Shown piece by piece: positions 20,792 to 31,346 of a stretch of DNA of 64,000 bases. The position numbers and the translations under genes were made by a program. Position 1 is the stretch's first letter; every line of letters starts with the position of its first letter. The notes below the pieces were generated by a model. That model did not search any database and was not told the origin of the DNA. It saw only the letters and a program-made list of their open reading frames with translations. The stretch lies in contig JAOPGA020000059.1 of the NCBI GenBank assembly GCA_026419775.2, positions 60,174 through 124,173 on the forward strand, written 5' to 3'. Source of the stretch: Acrasis kona. Its lineage: Eukaryota; Heterolobosea; Eutetramitea; Acrasida; Acrasidae.

Positions 20792-21139
20792 TCACCTTGA
20801 TACAAAAGGTACTTTTTGATGCATGAAAACAGCCCCCGTAACAAATTCAGGGTTGGTCAACGTTCCTGTTAGCGTAATGTCCTGAAAGCCCTTCCAAGAC
20901 TCTAAATCGGTTAACCTTATTTTAGTGATCCCATCTTTATAATCCAAGGTCTGCCACGTACCTATCATGTGTCATTTAAAGTACAGATTGAGTTGCGCAC
21001 CATCCATCTCACGAACTGCAAAATTTGTCTGCTCAAGTAGAGTAAAAGTATTGTCTTCTCTCAAATTAAAATCAAATTCATGGGTCTCTGTTTCATCCTC
21101 CTCCTGATCATGCCACGAACTTTGAATGTGGAATCTCAT
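20792..21139 (-). CDS. small beta-rich protein, unrecognised
   Basis: Two exons, 21139-21001 and 20961-20792, joined by a 39-nt GTGCGC...ATAG intron, 102 residues. The sequence alternates polar and hydrophobic residues (ETHEFDFNLREDNTFTLLE, NFAVREMDGTWQTLDY, ITLTGTLTNPEFV) and ends VPFVSR, which suggests a compact beta-sandwich or lipocalin-like barrel. The G-T-W motif made by the splice junction supports the join. No signal peptide. It converges with SPEF1 and sits 74 bp before the stop of the S9 peptidase. Function unknown. Confidence 0.55.
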
Positions 21140-21212
21140 CCTGGTTGATTGTAAATTAATCAAGAAACACAAAAGAAAAATACACACACATCACAAACAG
21201 TCAATTAATTAT

Positions 21213-23377
21213 TTATTTGTTAATCCAAGCGTCGATCCATCCCAACACTTCGTTATACCACATGATACCATTATCAGGCTTCTGAACCCAATGAGACTCT
21301 AATGGGAAGTACAACAATTTACTTGGAATTCCTCTTCTTTGCAGAGCAGTAAAAGTAGACAAACCTTCACTTTCAGGAATACGATAATCGTGTCCACCAT
21401 GAATCACCAACATTGGAGTCTTCCAGTTCTTGACGAAATTTCTTGGATTAAATCTTTCAAAACCTTCAGGCTTCTCCCATGGAACGCATCCTCTGTCCTT
21501 GATGGCGCAGTATTCGCTCTCAGCAAAGAACAACTCCTCAGTACTGTAGTACATGGCCATCGTGTCGAAAACTCCATCGTGGTTCACCAAGCATTTGAAG
21601 CGATCTGTTTGTCCCTGAATCCAATTAATCATGAAACCACCGTAACTTGCACCACATGCACAAGTCTTTGATTTGTCCATCCATGGATTAGTGTTCAATG
21701 CATAATCCAATCCCTTCATCAAATCAACGAATGGAGCACCTCCCCAGTCATTTCTGACTGCATCCGTAAAGTTCTGTCCCATGCCCGTGGATCCGCGTGG
21801 GTTGACCATGACCACTGCGTAGCCCTTGTTGGCCCACAACTGAACGTTCCAGCGGTACGACCACGAATCTTCCCAACTACCTTCTGGTCCTCCGTGAATC
21901 AAGTACACAACTGGGTACTTCTTTCCTTCTTCAAAGTTGAATGGCTTAATGGTCCATCCTTGAATTTTCGTATTTCCATGACCGAGTGCGAAGAACTTTT
22001 GTGGAGCATTCAGCTTGAATTGGGCCATGAGGGCGCCGTTGACGTCGGTTAATTGGGTGAGTTGCGCTGGTGATTTTGATTCAAAGTTAACTTCTGCCTT
22101 CCAAACGTCGGATGGGGAGTTCATGCTGGTTCTCGACAAGATGATGGTGTTTGGCGAGATGACAGTTGCTGCGGTGTTGCTTCCGGTGTCGATGATGGCG
22201 GTGACCTCTGACGTGGCGACGTTGATTTGGAACAAACTATCGATGGCAACGTCGGTGGCAGTTGCCACAATGTATTTGGAATCGGTGCTCCATGTGAAGT
22301 CGGAGATGCTCCTGTCCCATTTATCGGTGAGCACTCTGGTTTGACCTGTTGTTCTGTCGTATAGATTAATGTGGAAGCGATCGCTTTCTAAACCAGGTCT
22401 ATCCATGGCCAAATAAGCAATGGTCTTTCCATCAGGCGAATAAGATGGGTTGCTGGTCCTGACTCCCTTTGGAACCACATCGCTGTGAATGACTTTGGCA
22501 GCTCCGCCCGAAGATGGTACGCTGTAGGTGACCCATCCGGTGGACCACGCTGTTTCCTTCTCGATGACTTCTCCGGTGAATGATACTTCGGATCCATCAG
22601 GACTGATGCTGTATTGCTCTCCTCCAGAGAATGGAGGTACTGGCGATGCGACCTTCATTCCACTCAACAAGTCCTTCGGTGCGCCCGAAACGGATACTGT
22701 GGTTTCGGTCACTGTTAATGGTTGAACGATGATGTGTGAATGTTTTCCGGGCGTTTCGAAAGTTGCCCAGTGACGCACGTAGAGTGATTCGAAAACGTAA
22801 CCAGTGTTGGTTCCAAGAGCTGCTTGTTTGGCATCGCGATCGGCGGTGCATTGTAAGAAATCGTCGGCGCAATCAATGTACACGCTGGCAGAGAATGTGA
22901 GCAAGTTACCAACTTTCGACCACTTCAAGTTTTGAATGTCATCGGTTGGGTAGTTGGTGAGCTTGACTGGCTCTCCGCCTGTCTTTAGAATGTACCATAA
23001 TTGTGATGATCCGCTTCTTGTGCTCACGAATGCAACATATTTGGAATCAGGAGACCAAACAGGTTCGGAATCGCTGATGCCTTCGCCTGGTTGTGTCAAC
23101 ACTGTGACCTTCTTGTCTGATATTTGGACTAGTTCCAAATGGACTGTTGTTTTCTTTGTGTTAATGTCCCAAAATCTAACGCTGTATGCTGCGAATTGTC
23201 CATCTGGAGAAACGGATGGTGGCGACACTCTCTTTACCGCATGTAGATCTTGCACTGTGAAACTTCTCTATTTCGTGATGAGTTTGAAGATGTTATGTGA
23301 GTGCTTACCTGTGCATGGCATGTGCTGAACAAGGCCAAGAGTAAAAGAGCACAGACAACCTTAATTGCTGTGATCAT
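21213..23377 (-). CDS. secreted S9-family acylaminoacyl/dipeptidyl peptidase
   Basis: Two exons, 23377-23309 and 23267-21213 (41-nt intron), 707 residues. Exon 1 encodes a signal peptide (MITAIKVVCALLLLALFSTC, cleavage near HA-Q). A seven-bladed beta-propeller follows, with VSPDGQFAAY, WSPDSKYVAF and YSPDGKTIAY repeats, then an alpha/beta hydrolase domain. The nucleophile is Ser564 in GASYGG; the acid is in HGGHDYRIP and the His in PLESHWV. This is the S9C peptidase plan. Secretion or delivery to digestive vacuoles suggests peptide digestion. The start and signal peptide depend on the acceptor AATAG at 23268. Confidence 0.88.
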
Positions 23378-23553
23378 GTTGTGAATAAATTTTTATTTTT
23401 TTTCGTCATGGATTCCTCCAAATTGATTTTATCGACGCAGATCTCCTAAACAAAACTCCCCAGGAGGATGTGTAATTTACAAAGGAATAATCGTTTCAAA
23501 ATTCAGTACATTTATTTTTATTGGACAAGTGGACGACTTCTATTGATGTGTAA

Positions 23554-24453
23554 TTACAATTCGTCTCTATTCTGAGCACTCTCTACACGATCTACAACAC
23601 TTTCAAATGTCTTCTTTGCTTCCAAATCATGGACCACCGTTCCCTTCTTCTCACTATATACATGTAAATAACGGCCATCAACAATCTTGATTCCTCCTTT
23701 GTTTCCGAATGAGATTCCAGTGTCAATCAGAATGATGGCGTGACCGGTTTCGTCCAAACATTGAATGTTGACCCCATCCTTTTGTATAGTATGTCCCACA
23801 ACCATGTGCTTTGCGTTGACAGCCTTTAGTGCTTTGGTTAATGCTTTGCAAGACTTCATCGCAAGCTTCCTCGTCCACAACGGTCCAGAGCTTCGGAGTA
23901 GACTGTGTCTAAAGTTTTTACTTTTCAAAGCTGCTTTTGTTTGTTGGTTGATCTCTTCTGTACCCAAGATGGCATACTCATGTAAAAGTCCTGCATGTAC
24001 GTAGAGTACATCGTCAATTATTGTTGTGATAATTGTGTCATTCTCAAGATAAATCATTTCACTTGATGAACTGTTGCGGAAGATGGATCTATACTCTGGC
24101 GTCAACTCTTCATCATTCACATACTCGAAAATTCTTTGCATGTTCATAAGTTCATGATTACCTAGCAATTGAACAAATTGATCAGGATGGTGCTTGTGCC
24201 AATACATTGATAATCTTAAAAGCTGTAATCCATTTCTTCCACGATCCAATAAATCTCCAGTTTGAACTAGTGTTTGGTTTTCAGATAATGTAAGCTTTGG
24301 TGGATTAGACCCTTTCTCTATTACGTTCATCATATCAAAGGTGCTGATTGCAGCCTTCCAATCCCCGTGCAGATCTCCTACAGCAAATACTTCTTTTGAG
24401 TAGCATATATGAAGTGCCGAGATTAAAAGTATAACAATCAATGCTAATCTCAT
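23554..24453 (-). CDS. Shewanella-like (SLP) metallophosphatase with signal peptide
   Basis: Single exon, 299 residues. A signal peptide (about 1-19) is followed by the PPP-superfamily motifs in order: VGDLHGDW, TGDLLDRGRNGL, GNHELMNM, HAGLL, VGHT and IDTG. These supply all metal ligands. GDLHGDWKAAI and the lack of typical PP1/PP2A C-terminal elements fit the bacterial-derived Shelph group found in plants, fungi and protists. Targeting to the secretory pathway makes lysosomal or extracellular phosphatase activity likely. Its ATG overlaps the start of a small + strand gene by 13 bp. Confidence 0.85.
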   Translation of the reverse strand: MRLALIVILLISALHICYSKEVFAVGDLHGDWKAAISTFDMMNVIEKGSNPPKLTLSENQTLVQTGDLLDRGRNGLQLLRLSMYWHKHHPDQFVQLLGNHELMNMQRIFEYVNDEELTPEYRSIFRNSSSSEMIYLENDTIITTIIDDVLYVHAGLLHEYAILGTEEINQQTKAALKSKNFRHSLLRSSGPLWTRKLAMKSCKALTKALKAVNAKHMVVGHTIQKDGVNIQCLDETGHAIILIDTGISFGNKGGIKIVDGRYLHVYSEKKGTVVHDLEAKKTFESVVDRVESAQNRDEL

Positions 24454-24705
24454 TTTATGAAAAATACGTGTCCAACATTTTCTATGAATTCCAGTTGATT
24501 CCAGAGGAAATAAAATTCATAGAGTATTATATTCCGATGTTTTACAACGGAATTGTAAATTTAATCAAAACTGTAAGTCTAACCATCACACTTGAGCTCT
24601 TTACAGCATCTCCGAGGAACACTTCATAAGGAGGGGATGATGCTTTACAAAAAATATTTTGCACCTCCCGAGCAGGGTGATTATTACTTCTTCCTGCCAA
24701 ACTAA
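24441..24705 (+). CDS. small unrecognised protein in two exons
   Basis: Exons 24441-24572 and 24607-24705 with a 34-nt intron (GTAAGT...TTTACAG) give 76 residues. The joined sequence runs smoothly: IPEEIKFIEYYIPMFYNGIV, NLIKT then HLRGTLHKEGMMLYKKYFAP and ends YYFFLPN. It looks like a small organelle or membrane-associated protein, though no family is recognised. The start overlaps the phosphatase start on the other strand by 13 bp, so a later ATG (about 24537) may be used. Reality rests on the clean splice signals and protein-like composition. Confidence 0.45.
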
Positions 24706-25042
24706 AGTACTTTTTCGTAATATGCGTGATAAAATTTGTGGATATTGACATTTCCATGCAAGTAACCATCATCAAGCTCATGTATATGAGAGCTCCTCAG
24801 TTTTAGTTAACAATCATTGCCAACACAAGCAGCAAGTTCTGTTTTATCTCTCCGTTACTAATTTACAAGCACTAGTCCATTCGAACAATCCGAATCGTGC
24901 AACAACTCAAAAATCCTTTTGAAAAAATCCGCAGCATCGGGTCAAAACTTTCTACCCTAAGATTAATTTGGAAGCGACAGTTTATTTTTAAGAGCGCTTT
25001 CTAAATAAAATTTTCAATTACCATGTTTGGAATGGACAGTGC
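24706..25042. other. intergenic, no gene seen
   Basis: AT-rich spacer upstream of the S1 protease gene; nothing beyond the promoter below is apparent. Confidence 0.4.
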
Positions 25043-25050
25043 ATATAAAA
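25041..25050 (+). promoter_or_regulatory. TATA box of the S1 protease/lectin gene
   Basis: GCATATAAAAAG lies about 45-50 bp before the ATG at 25091, followed by an A/C-rich leader (CACAAAAACAAAAAACA). The same arrangement precedes the MAP kinase, PB1-UBA, GST and 37810 genes. Confidence 0.6.
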
Positions 25051-25090
25051 AGCCCTTCGATAAATAATTCAATCACAAAAACAAAAAACA

Positions 25091-26611
25091 ATGAAAGCAA
25101 TAGTTGTTATACTATCCCTCTTATTCTGCTCTATAGCCGCGGTCTATAATGGTGTAGAGGTCAAACAAGGACAGTTTCCCTACCTGGTGTATGTCATGGT
25201 TAACCCAGGACAGTCAAATACTTATGCATGTGGAGGAGGAATCATTTCGAAGAGATATGTGATGACAGCAGGTCATTGCAGCTTTGGAGACACCTTCCAA
25301 GTCATAACCGGAAGAATTGATGTACACGGTTACCACTTAACGGATCTGGTCAATGTCAACAGAGTAGTAAAGCCAACCGACTACGCATCCCTTGGTTTTG
25401 ACTATGACGATATCGCAATTTTCGAATTAGCGAAAGATGTCGAAGAAGTCCCAGACTACATTCAATACCTCGATATTGGTTTGAACGCCCCACCAGTTAA
25501 CCAACCATTGACGATTGCCGGGTTCGGTCAATTAGCAAATGCACAAGACACATCAAAGGCTCATTTCGGAACCATACACGTTTCGCCCGATGATCAATGC
25601 CACTTCTCATCATACCAACCATCGAAGGCCTTTTGTAGTGCAACTGCAGAAGTATACTCATGCCCCGGAGACTCAGGTACTCCAATCGTTGTCAAGCCCG
25701 CCGGAGCAACCAGATGGGTGAGCGTCGGTATTGACAGCTACGGACATGAAGGACCATGTGGAAACAAAGAGTACGATTCAATCATTGCAAAGGTCGCTTC
25801 GATGATCGACTTCATTCGTGATAACACCCTATTGGCACCACCAAATTTTGTAAACTTGAACTTTGCAAGCAATGGCGCCGTAACAGGAAGCACTGCCGCC
25901 CCTGTGGCCGGTCACCAGGATCCTCACCCAGACAATTGCTGGACCTGTCCACCAGGATACGTACATTGGTGGGAGGCCGGTCTATCTACATACACTGATC
26001 CTTGTGGATGCGTTGCTGGCGTTGCCACGACAACATCATCCCCAACGACTCCCACTACTACAACATCATCTCCAGCTACTCCAACCACTACATCATCATC
26101 AGTATCTCACCCAACTAATTGCTGGACCTGTCCAGCAGGATACGTACATTGGTGGGAGGCCGGTCTTTCTTCAAGCAGTGATCCTTGCGGTTGTGTAGTC
26201 CAATCAGCTACAGCTAACTGCCCATCAGGATGGACAAAGCACAACAACTACTGCTATAAATTGTTCACTTCCACTGTATCTACTTACTATGATTCTCGAC
26301 AGGCATGTAAAAATCAAGGCGGAAACTTGGCATCCATCACATCCCTTGAACTTAACAATTGGGTAAACTCATTTGTTTCAACAAACTGTGCAGAGTTTTG
26401 GATTGGAGGATCGCGTTCATCCAACACAGAAGCGTTCAAGTGGGACGATGGAAATTCTTTCACGTTCACTAACTTTGATTCAAATGAACCTAAAAGTAGC
26501 AACAACTTTGTATCTTTTATTCATGGTACTCAGTTCGGCACTGTAGGAAAGTGGAGAGCAATAACCAATTTATACAAGAAGCCTTTCTTGTGTGAGCGTT
26601 CGCCTCAGTAA
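25091..26611 (+). CDS. secreted S1 serine protease with two Cys-rich repeats and a C-type lectin domain
   Basis: Single exon, 506 residues. A signal peptide (about 1-17) runs directly into VYNGVEVKQGQFPY, where trypsins normally have a propeptide and then IVGG. The catalytic triad is His62 (TAGHC), Asp107 (DDIAIF) and Ser195 (CPGDSGTP). The residue six before Ser195, which forms the S1 pocket floor, is Tyr, so it is not a tryptic enzyme. Two near-identical 26-residue units (282-307 and 343-368; CWTCPPGYVHWWEAGLS...DPCGC) flank a Thr/Ser/Pro linker. A C-type lectin domain (about 375-506: YKLFTSTVSTYYDSRQAC, WIGG, FLCERS) ends it. The lectin and repeats may tether the protease to prey or its own surface (inference). 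Confidence 0.88.
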   Translation: MKAIVVILSLLFCSIAAVYNGVEVKQGQFPYLVYVMVNPGQSNTYACGGGIISKRYVMTAGHCSFGDTFQVITGRIDVHGYHLTDLVNVNRVVKPTDYASLGFDYDDIAIFELAKDVEEVPDYIQYLDIGLNAPPVNQPLTIAGFGQLANAQDTSKAHFGTIHVSPDDQCHFSSYQPSKAFCSATAEVYSCPGDSGTPIVVKPAGATRWVSVGIDSYGHEGPCGNKEYDSIIAKVASMIDFIRDNTLLAPPNFVNLNFASNGAVTGSTAAPVAGHQDPHPDNCWTCPPGYVHWWEAGLSTYTDPCGCVAGVATTTSSPTTPTTTTSSPATPTTTSSSVSHPTNCWTCPAGYVHWWEAGLSSSSDPCGCVVQSATANCPSGWTKHNNYCYKLFTSTVSTYYDSRQACKNQGGNLASITSLELNNWVNSFVSTNCAEFWIGGSRSSNTEAFKWDDGNSFTFTNFDSNEPKSSNNFVSFIHGTQFGTVGKWRAITNLYKKPFLCERSPQ

Positions 26612-26829
26612 AAAGAATGTAAAATAATACTAATAAATATCATAAATTATGTTAATTTCGGGAATTTTCAGTAGTCCTCGAAAACTATTCGGAAAATTAG
26701 CTTGTAATGCGTGAATGTTTTGTTAGTTGTTGGAGTTACTGTTGGACGTACGCATCATCATTTCTTTTTTGCAAAAGGTATTTATTACCATTGACCCAAT
26801 TTAAATACCCACTCTATTTTTATTTTAAA

Positions 26830-27641
26830 ATGACATCCTGTGCAAGAGAGCTTTCGTGGTACAATGACCACTTCCTAGGGAAGCGTTCCATCTATTCAAG
26901 ACTGAAGGATACCTTGCTCGAATATACTTTCATAAAGCCGCCTCTGATAAAAAAAAGTACATACAACATTGTCATTACGGGACACAACTGGAACAGAGTA
27001 AGAGAGATGGAGTGTCTTTTAAGAGAGGACATTCCCCCCATTTCATATAGCGACGAACATTGTACCTCGTCAATGGTACACGACCAGATTACCATCACGA
27101 CAATCCATTACAAAGAGTCTATCTCGCACTCGACATTCATAAAAATGTTTAGGACATTGTTTTTAACTGCAGACGCATTCATTCACATTCTTGATGCTGA
27201 TATAAAAGACTCGCGAGAACCCAAGGCTCTCCTCGAGTGCATACTTGATTGTAGCTATGTGAAAAATAACGTCCCTTTTTTGTTTGTGGCGGATGATGTG
27301 TTCGACATTGACTCCCTAAGCGTCATGGAAGTTGCCCAAAACTACGAAATCTATGAGAAATGTTCAGGGATGAATTACGAGCTTGTTGGATGTTCCTTCA
27401 CATCATACGTTAATGAATTATGGGATGGAATAGAGTGGCTTGGTAATCAACTGAGAACAAAGACAATAACACATAAAAGAAAAAATAAGAAGCCACATGA
27501 ATGCCTCAATCTCATCCATTTGCACAACCGTAAGGAATTTCATGACATAGTTATTACAGTAAGTTTAATTTGATGAACATTCATTGTTCATCTAAGGAAT
27601 TAAATTTTGTACACCGGACTTGCTCATCCGTGCTAAAATGA
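26830..27641 (+). CDS. degenerate Arf-like protein without a P-loop
   Basis: Two exons, 26830-27558 and 27597-27641 (38-nt intron), 257 residues from the ATG at 26830 (MTSCAREL); an ATG at 26707 adds 41 hydrophobic residues and is less likely. The fold signature follows Arf GTPases: a strand YNIVITG, FLTADAFIHILDADIKDSRE, VPFLFVADDVFD where NKxD would be, GCSFTS in place of the C-A/S loop, and LWDGIEWLGNQL matching the Arf C-terminal helix. The P-loop Gly-Lys-Ser/Thr is missing (GHNWNRVR) and the NKxD Lys is lost, so nucleotide binding is doubtful. A basic linker and tail are added. Confidence 0.55.
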
Positions 27642-27837
27642 CGAGCATATGTATACTATTAATAAACAAACCTCCATCGAGTGTTACTTCAACTACTTTA
27701 TGATCATTGCATATTCGAAACTTCTATCAAAATTCTATCCCAACGACAAAAACCTTTTTTACAACGATAAACTCCTATTATGTCCGCCCTTGATTTATTC
27801 TTCAATCTCGATCCCAAATCAAAAAATCATACACATC

Positions 27838-30037
27838 ATGATTTCACAGCGACTTGTTGTGATACTATTGTTGTGTACCTTCCTCTACGCAGCTATACCA
27901 GATGCTGACAACAACTACCGCATTGGTGTGGGCAGTTATGACATGACAGGACCAGCAGCCGAAGGTAAGTTCTAACGTTTGCAATTCCATATTCTTACTA
28001 CAATGTGCAGTCGGTATGATGGGTTATGCTATGGTTGGTCAACGTACTCATGGTATCCATTTCCGCTTGAGGGCTAGAGCCTTTGTTATTGCCGATAGAA
28101 AGAGTGATGCAGACAGAATTGTCTACGTCAACACTGACACTTGCATGACCACACAAGCAGTCAAGCTCACCGTAGCTGACAGGATCCAAAAGAAATACCC
28201 CGACACTCTTGGAAAGTACTATAACAATGACAACATCGCAATCAGTGCTACCCATTCTCACGCTGGTGTCGGTGGTTATGCCTGGTACACCATGTACGAC
28301 ATGACCACTTTTGGTTTCGAAAAGGCCAACTTTGAGGTTGTTGTCGACGGCATCATCGCCGCCATCAAGCAGGCACATGACAACTTGAGCCAAGGTGGTA
28401 GAATTCTACTCAATCAAGGCAAGCTTGGAAATGACAGCAACATCAATCGTTCACCAACTGCCTACTTGAGAAATCCAGCAGATGAGCGTGCCAGATACGA
28501 GGATGGTAACACTGATAAGATCATGACAAATCTTCGTTTTGAAGATCAAGATGGTTTCGAACTTGGTATGTTGAACTGGTTCCCCGTTCACGGTACATCC
28601 ATGACCAACACCAACAAGTTCATCTCAGGTGACAACAAGGGTTTCGCATCATATGTTGTTGAGAGAAAGAAGGACGCTCAACTCAAGCGCGCCAAAGGCA
28701 GGTTCATTGCTGCATTCGGTCAAACTAACGAAGGTGACGTCTCACCCAACACTCGTGGACCCTCATGCCCAGATGGCATCACACCTTGTGCAGAGGACAG
28801 CACATGTCAAGGAAAGACCCAACTGTGTACTGCAAAAGGACCCGGAAAGGATGAATTCGATAGCACAAAGATCATTGGAGAGAAGCAAGCAGTTGCCGCC
28901 ATGAAATTGTACGATGATGTTGCCGGAAGCATCGTCCTCTCAGGACCAGTCCGTCACAGACATACATTTGTAAACATGTCATCAACACTTGTCAAGCCAG
29001 AATACACTTCCACCGGAAAAATAGGAACAACTTGCCGCGCAGCTATGGGTTACAGTTTTGCAGCAGGTACAACCGATGGACCAGGTGACTTCAACTTTAA
29101 ACAAGGAATGAACAAGACCGGAAATCCATTCTGGGACTACATTAGCTCTTTCGTTGCCAAGCCCACAGAAGAACAAAAGGCATGCCAAGCACCAAAGCCC
29201 ATTCTTTTGGACGTTGGACAAACAGAGCCTCTACCATGGGTCCCTGACGTTCTACCCATCCAAATGTTCAGCATTGGAAGTTTGGCCATCCTCAGTTTAC
29301 CAGCTGAGTTGACCACCATGAGCGGACGTCGTGTCAAGGAAGTGATCCACAAGACTCTAGTCAAGAACAATCCAACACAATTCTCCGCCGAAAAGGCCAA
29401 GGTTGTCATTGCTGGATTGAGCAACGCATACTCTGGTTACGTCACTACCTTCGAGGAGTACACTGCCCAGAGATACGAAGGTGCCAGTACCATGTACGGA
29501 CCACATACTCTAGCCGCATACACACAAGAGATGGACAAGTTGGCGTTCGCCATCGCAAACAACCAAGCAGTACCAGCCGGTCCAGCACCACTCAACTTGA
29601 CCGATCGCGTATGGAGTTTCAATCCAGGTGTCGTTGTCGACACTCATCCATCAGGTAAACCATTCGGAAGCATTCACGTTGATGTAGACACAACAAAGAC
29701 ATACAAGACTGGAGAAGCTGTAACCGCAGAATTCTGGTCGGCACATCCCAAGAATCATTTGATGACTGAACAAACATTCAGCAGCGTCGAACGTAGAACC
29801 GGAGATGGACCAAATGACTTTGAAGTCGTTGTGACTGATCATGAGTGGGATACTACATTTAAGTGGACTAGGGTTTGGATCGCACAAAGCACAGCCACCA
29901 TCACATGGAAGATTGGAGAGACAATTGAGATTCAACCAGGAATGTACAGAATTCGTCACTTTGGAGTAAGCAAGGATTTATTCGGAACTCGTACACCATT
30001 TGTTGGAAGCTCATCAGAGTTCAAGGTTGTTGCTTAA
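27838..30037 (+). CDS. neutral ceramidase
   Basis: Two exons, 27838-27964 and 28011-30037 (46-nt intron), 717 residues. Signal peptide MISQRLVVILLLCTFLYA. The mature start IGVGSYDMTGPAAEVGMMGY is diagnostic. Zinc ligands lie in ATHSHAGVGGYAWY and in the FPVHGTSM loop; the nucleophile Ser is in FGQTNEGDVSPNTRGPSC. The C-terminal Ig-like domain is present. It hydrolyses the amide bond of ceramide to sphingosine and fatty acid at the cell surface or outside. The ATG at 27838 is chosen over one at 27649, since only it starts directly with the signal peptide. Confidence 0.95.
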
Positions 30038-30064
30038 AAATAAAATTTACATTTTCACCTCAAT

Positions 30065-31279
30065 TTAATGTTGTTGACTGTGTGTGATGTTTTGATGGGT
30101 TTGCTTTGGTATCGGTTGCATTGGAGAAGATGGGTATAACTGTTCCAGATCATCCTCCAAACGTTGTTGTATTGTTGTAAATATGTAAATCCACCAATTA
30201 TGCACCTCTACATGTTCTTGTAGACAGTTTGTATAAAGCTCAACCTTGTCCTCAAACCATATCCGACACCAAACATCTCTGTAACGCTCTTCTTTACTTA
30301 GTAGTACCTTCACACTCAATACCAGCATATAAAAATAGTCCTCAAAATATGTTTGTTTGGCATCGTCGGACTTGTTGCTGATTGCTTTATTTCTACGCTC
30401 GTTGTGTGTTATTTGTTCCATTAGCTCTTGCAGCGAGTGCTCAAATCTTTCGCTCAAAAGTCCATACCACTCCTCGCTAGTCTCTTCTTTCTGACTATTA
30501 TCCTGTATTGTATGCTGTTGGAGTGGTGCAATTTCTGTTCTTTGAACTTTTATAAGCTCCTGCCTTGTATCATTTAGTATACATCTTAATTCTTCAGTAT
30601 TCTCCCATAAGGATTTGTTTTCTTCTTTCAACTTCTGATTCATTTCCAGGGCTATTTTGAGTTCTTGGTCCAGTTTGTCTCCTTTTGAACTTTGCCCAGA
30701 TTTTAATTGATCGATTTGCATGCTCAGCTTAATCTTGTCCTCATTAATAATTTCCAGATCCTTTTGGAGCTGCTCGATTTGATGGCTTTGAGATTCTACA
30801 TTTTCTTCTTTAACATTCAAGTTCATTTTGAGGTCAGCTATTATGTTATTTGCCTTCTCAAGGGATTCCTTCAAATTTATTTTTTTTGTTTCGTCGTTCG
30901 ATTCCTTTTCCTTGTATCTGTCAATCTCCTGTCTCAGCTGCACTATATGCCAATTTTCCTCACTTAAAAGGGCTCCACTTGAGGTTTTACGGGGTGATAA
31001 AGGTGATTTTTGGATAGGTCTACTTGTACTTCTCTGCTCTTCATTTTTAGGAGACGATACATTTGTTATTTGAGATGTCGAAGAAGACCTGGGCACAGTA
31101 TTTCTGGACAACAATCTCTTGTCCTCAACCAGCTTTTCATTTTGAGCCACCAAAGAGTCCACTACACCCTGTTTATTCTTCAACTCCTCTTCCAATCTCG
31201 ATACCTTCTCAGCCAATATCTGACCCAGCTGCAACACATGTCTGACTTCGTCAGGCGTAAGCGGAACATCCTGACTCAT
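30065..31279 (-). CDS. coiled-coil protein, unrecognised
   Basis: Single exon, 404 residues from the ATG at 31279 (MSQDVPLT). An N-terminal conserved-looking block (LTPDEVRHVLQLGQILAEKV) leads into a short coil, a Ser/Pro-rich basic linker with KSPLSPRK, a long coiled coil (about 110-260), and a C-terminal 130 residues with aromatic motifs (SEEWYGLLSERFEHSL, YFEDYFYMLVLSVKVLL, VWCRIWFEDKVELY) that look like a folded helical domain. This resembles centrosomal, ciliary or trafficking adaptors; no family is recognised. It converges with the ceramidase with 27 bp between stops. Confidence 0.75.
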   Translation of the reverse strand: MSQDVPLTPDEVRHVLQLGQILAEKVSRLEEELKNKQGVVDSLVAQNEKLVEDKRLLSRNTVPRSSSTSQITNVSSPKNEEQRSTSRPIQKSPLSPRKTSSGALLSEENWHIVQLRQEIDRYKEKESNDETKKINLKESLEKANNIIADLKMNLNVKEENVESQSHQIEQLQKDLEIINEDKIKLSMQIDQLKSGQSSKGDKLDQELKIALEMNQKLKEENKSLWENTEELRCILNDTRQELIKVQRTEIAPLQQHTIQDNSQKEETSEEWYGLLSERFEHSLQELMEQITHNERRNKAISNKSDDAKQTYFEDYFYMLVLSVKVLLSKEERYRDVWCRIWFEDKVELYTNCLQEHVEVHNWWIYIFTTIQQRLEDDLEQLYPSSPMQPIPKQTHQNITHSQQH

Positions 31280-31346
31280 TAAGAAACAAATGCCGTAATT
31301 AGAGCACAAATTGTAAACAACAAGATTAAAAAGAAAAATATACATT

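Noticed and set aside
26707-26829. Hydrophobic N-terminus for the Arf-like gene
   Set aside because: The upstream ATG adds a Cys/Trp-rich stretch with no match to a signal peptide; the ATG at 26830 is better placed.
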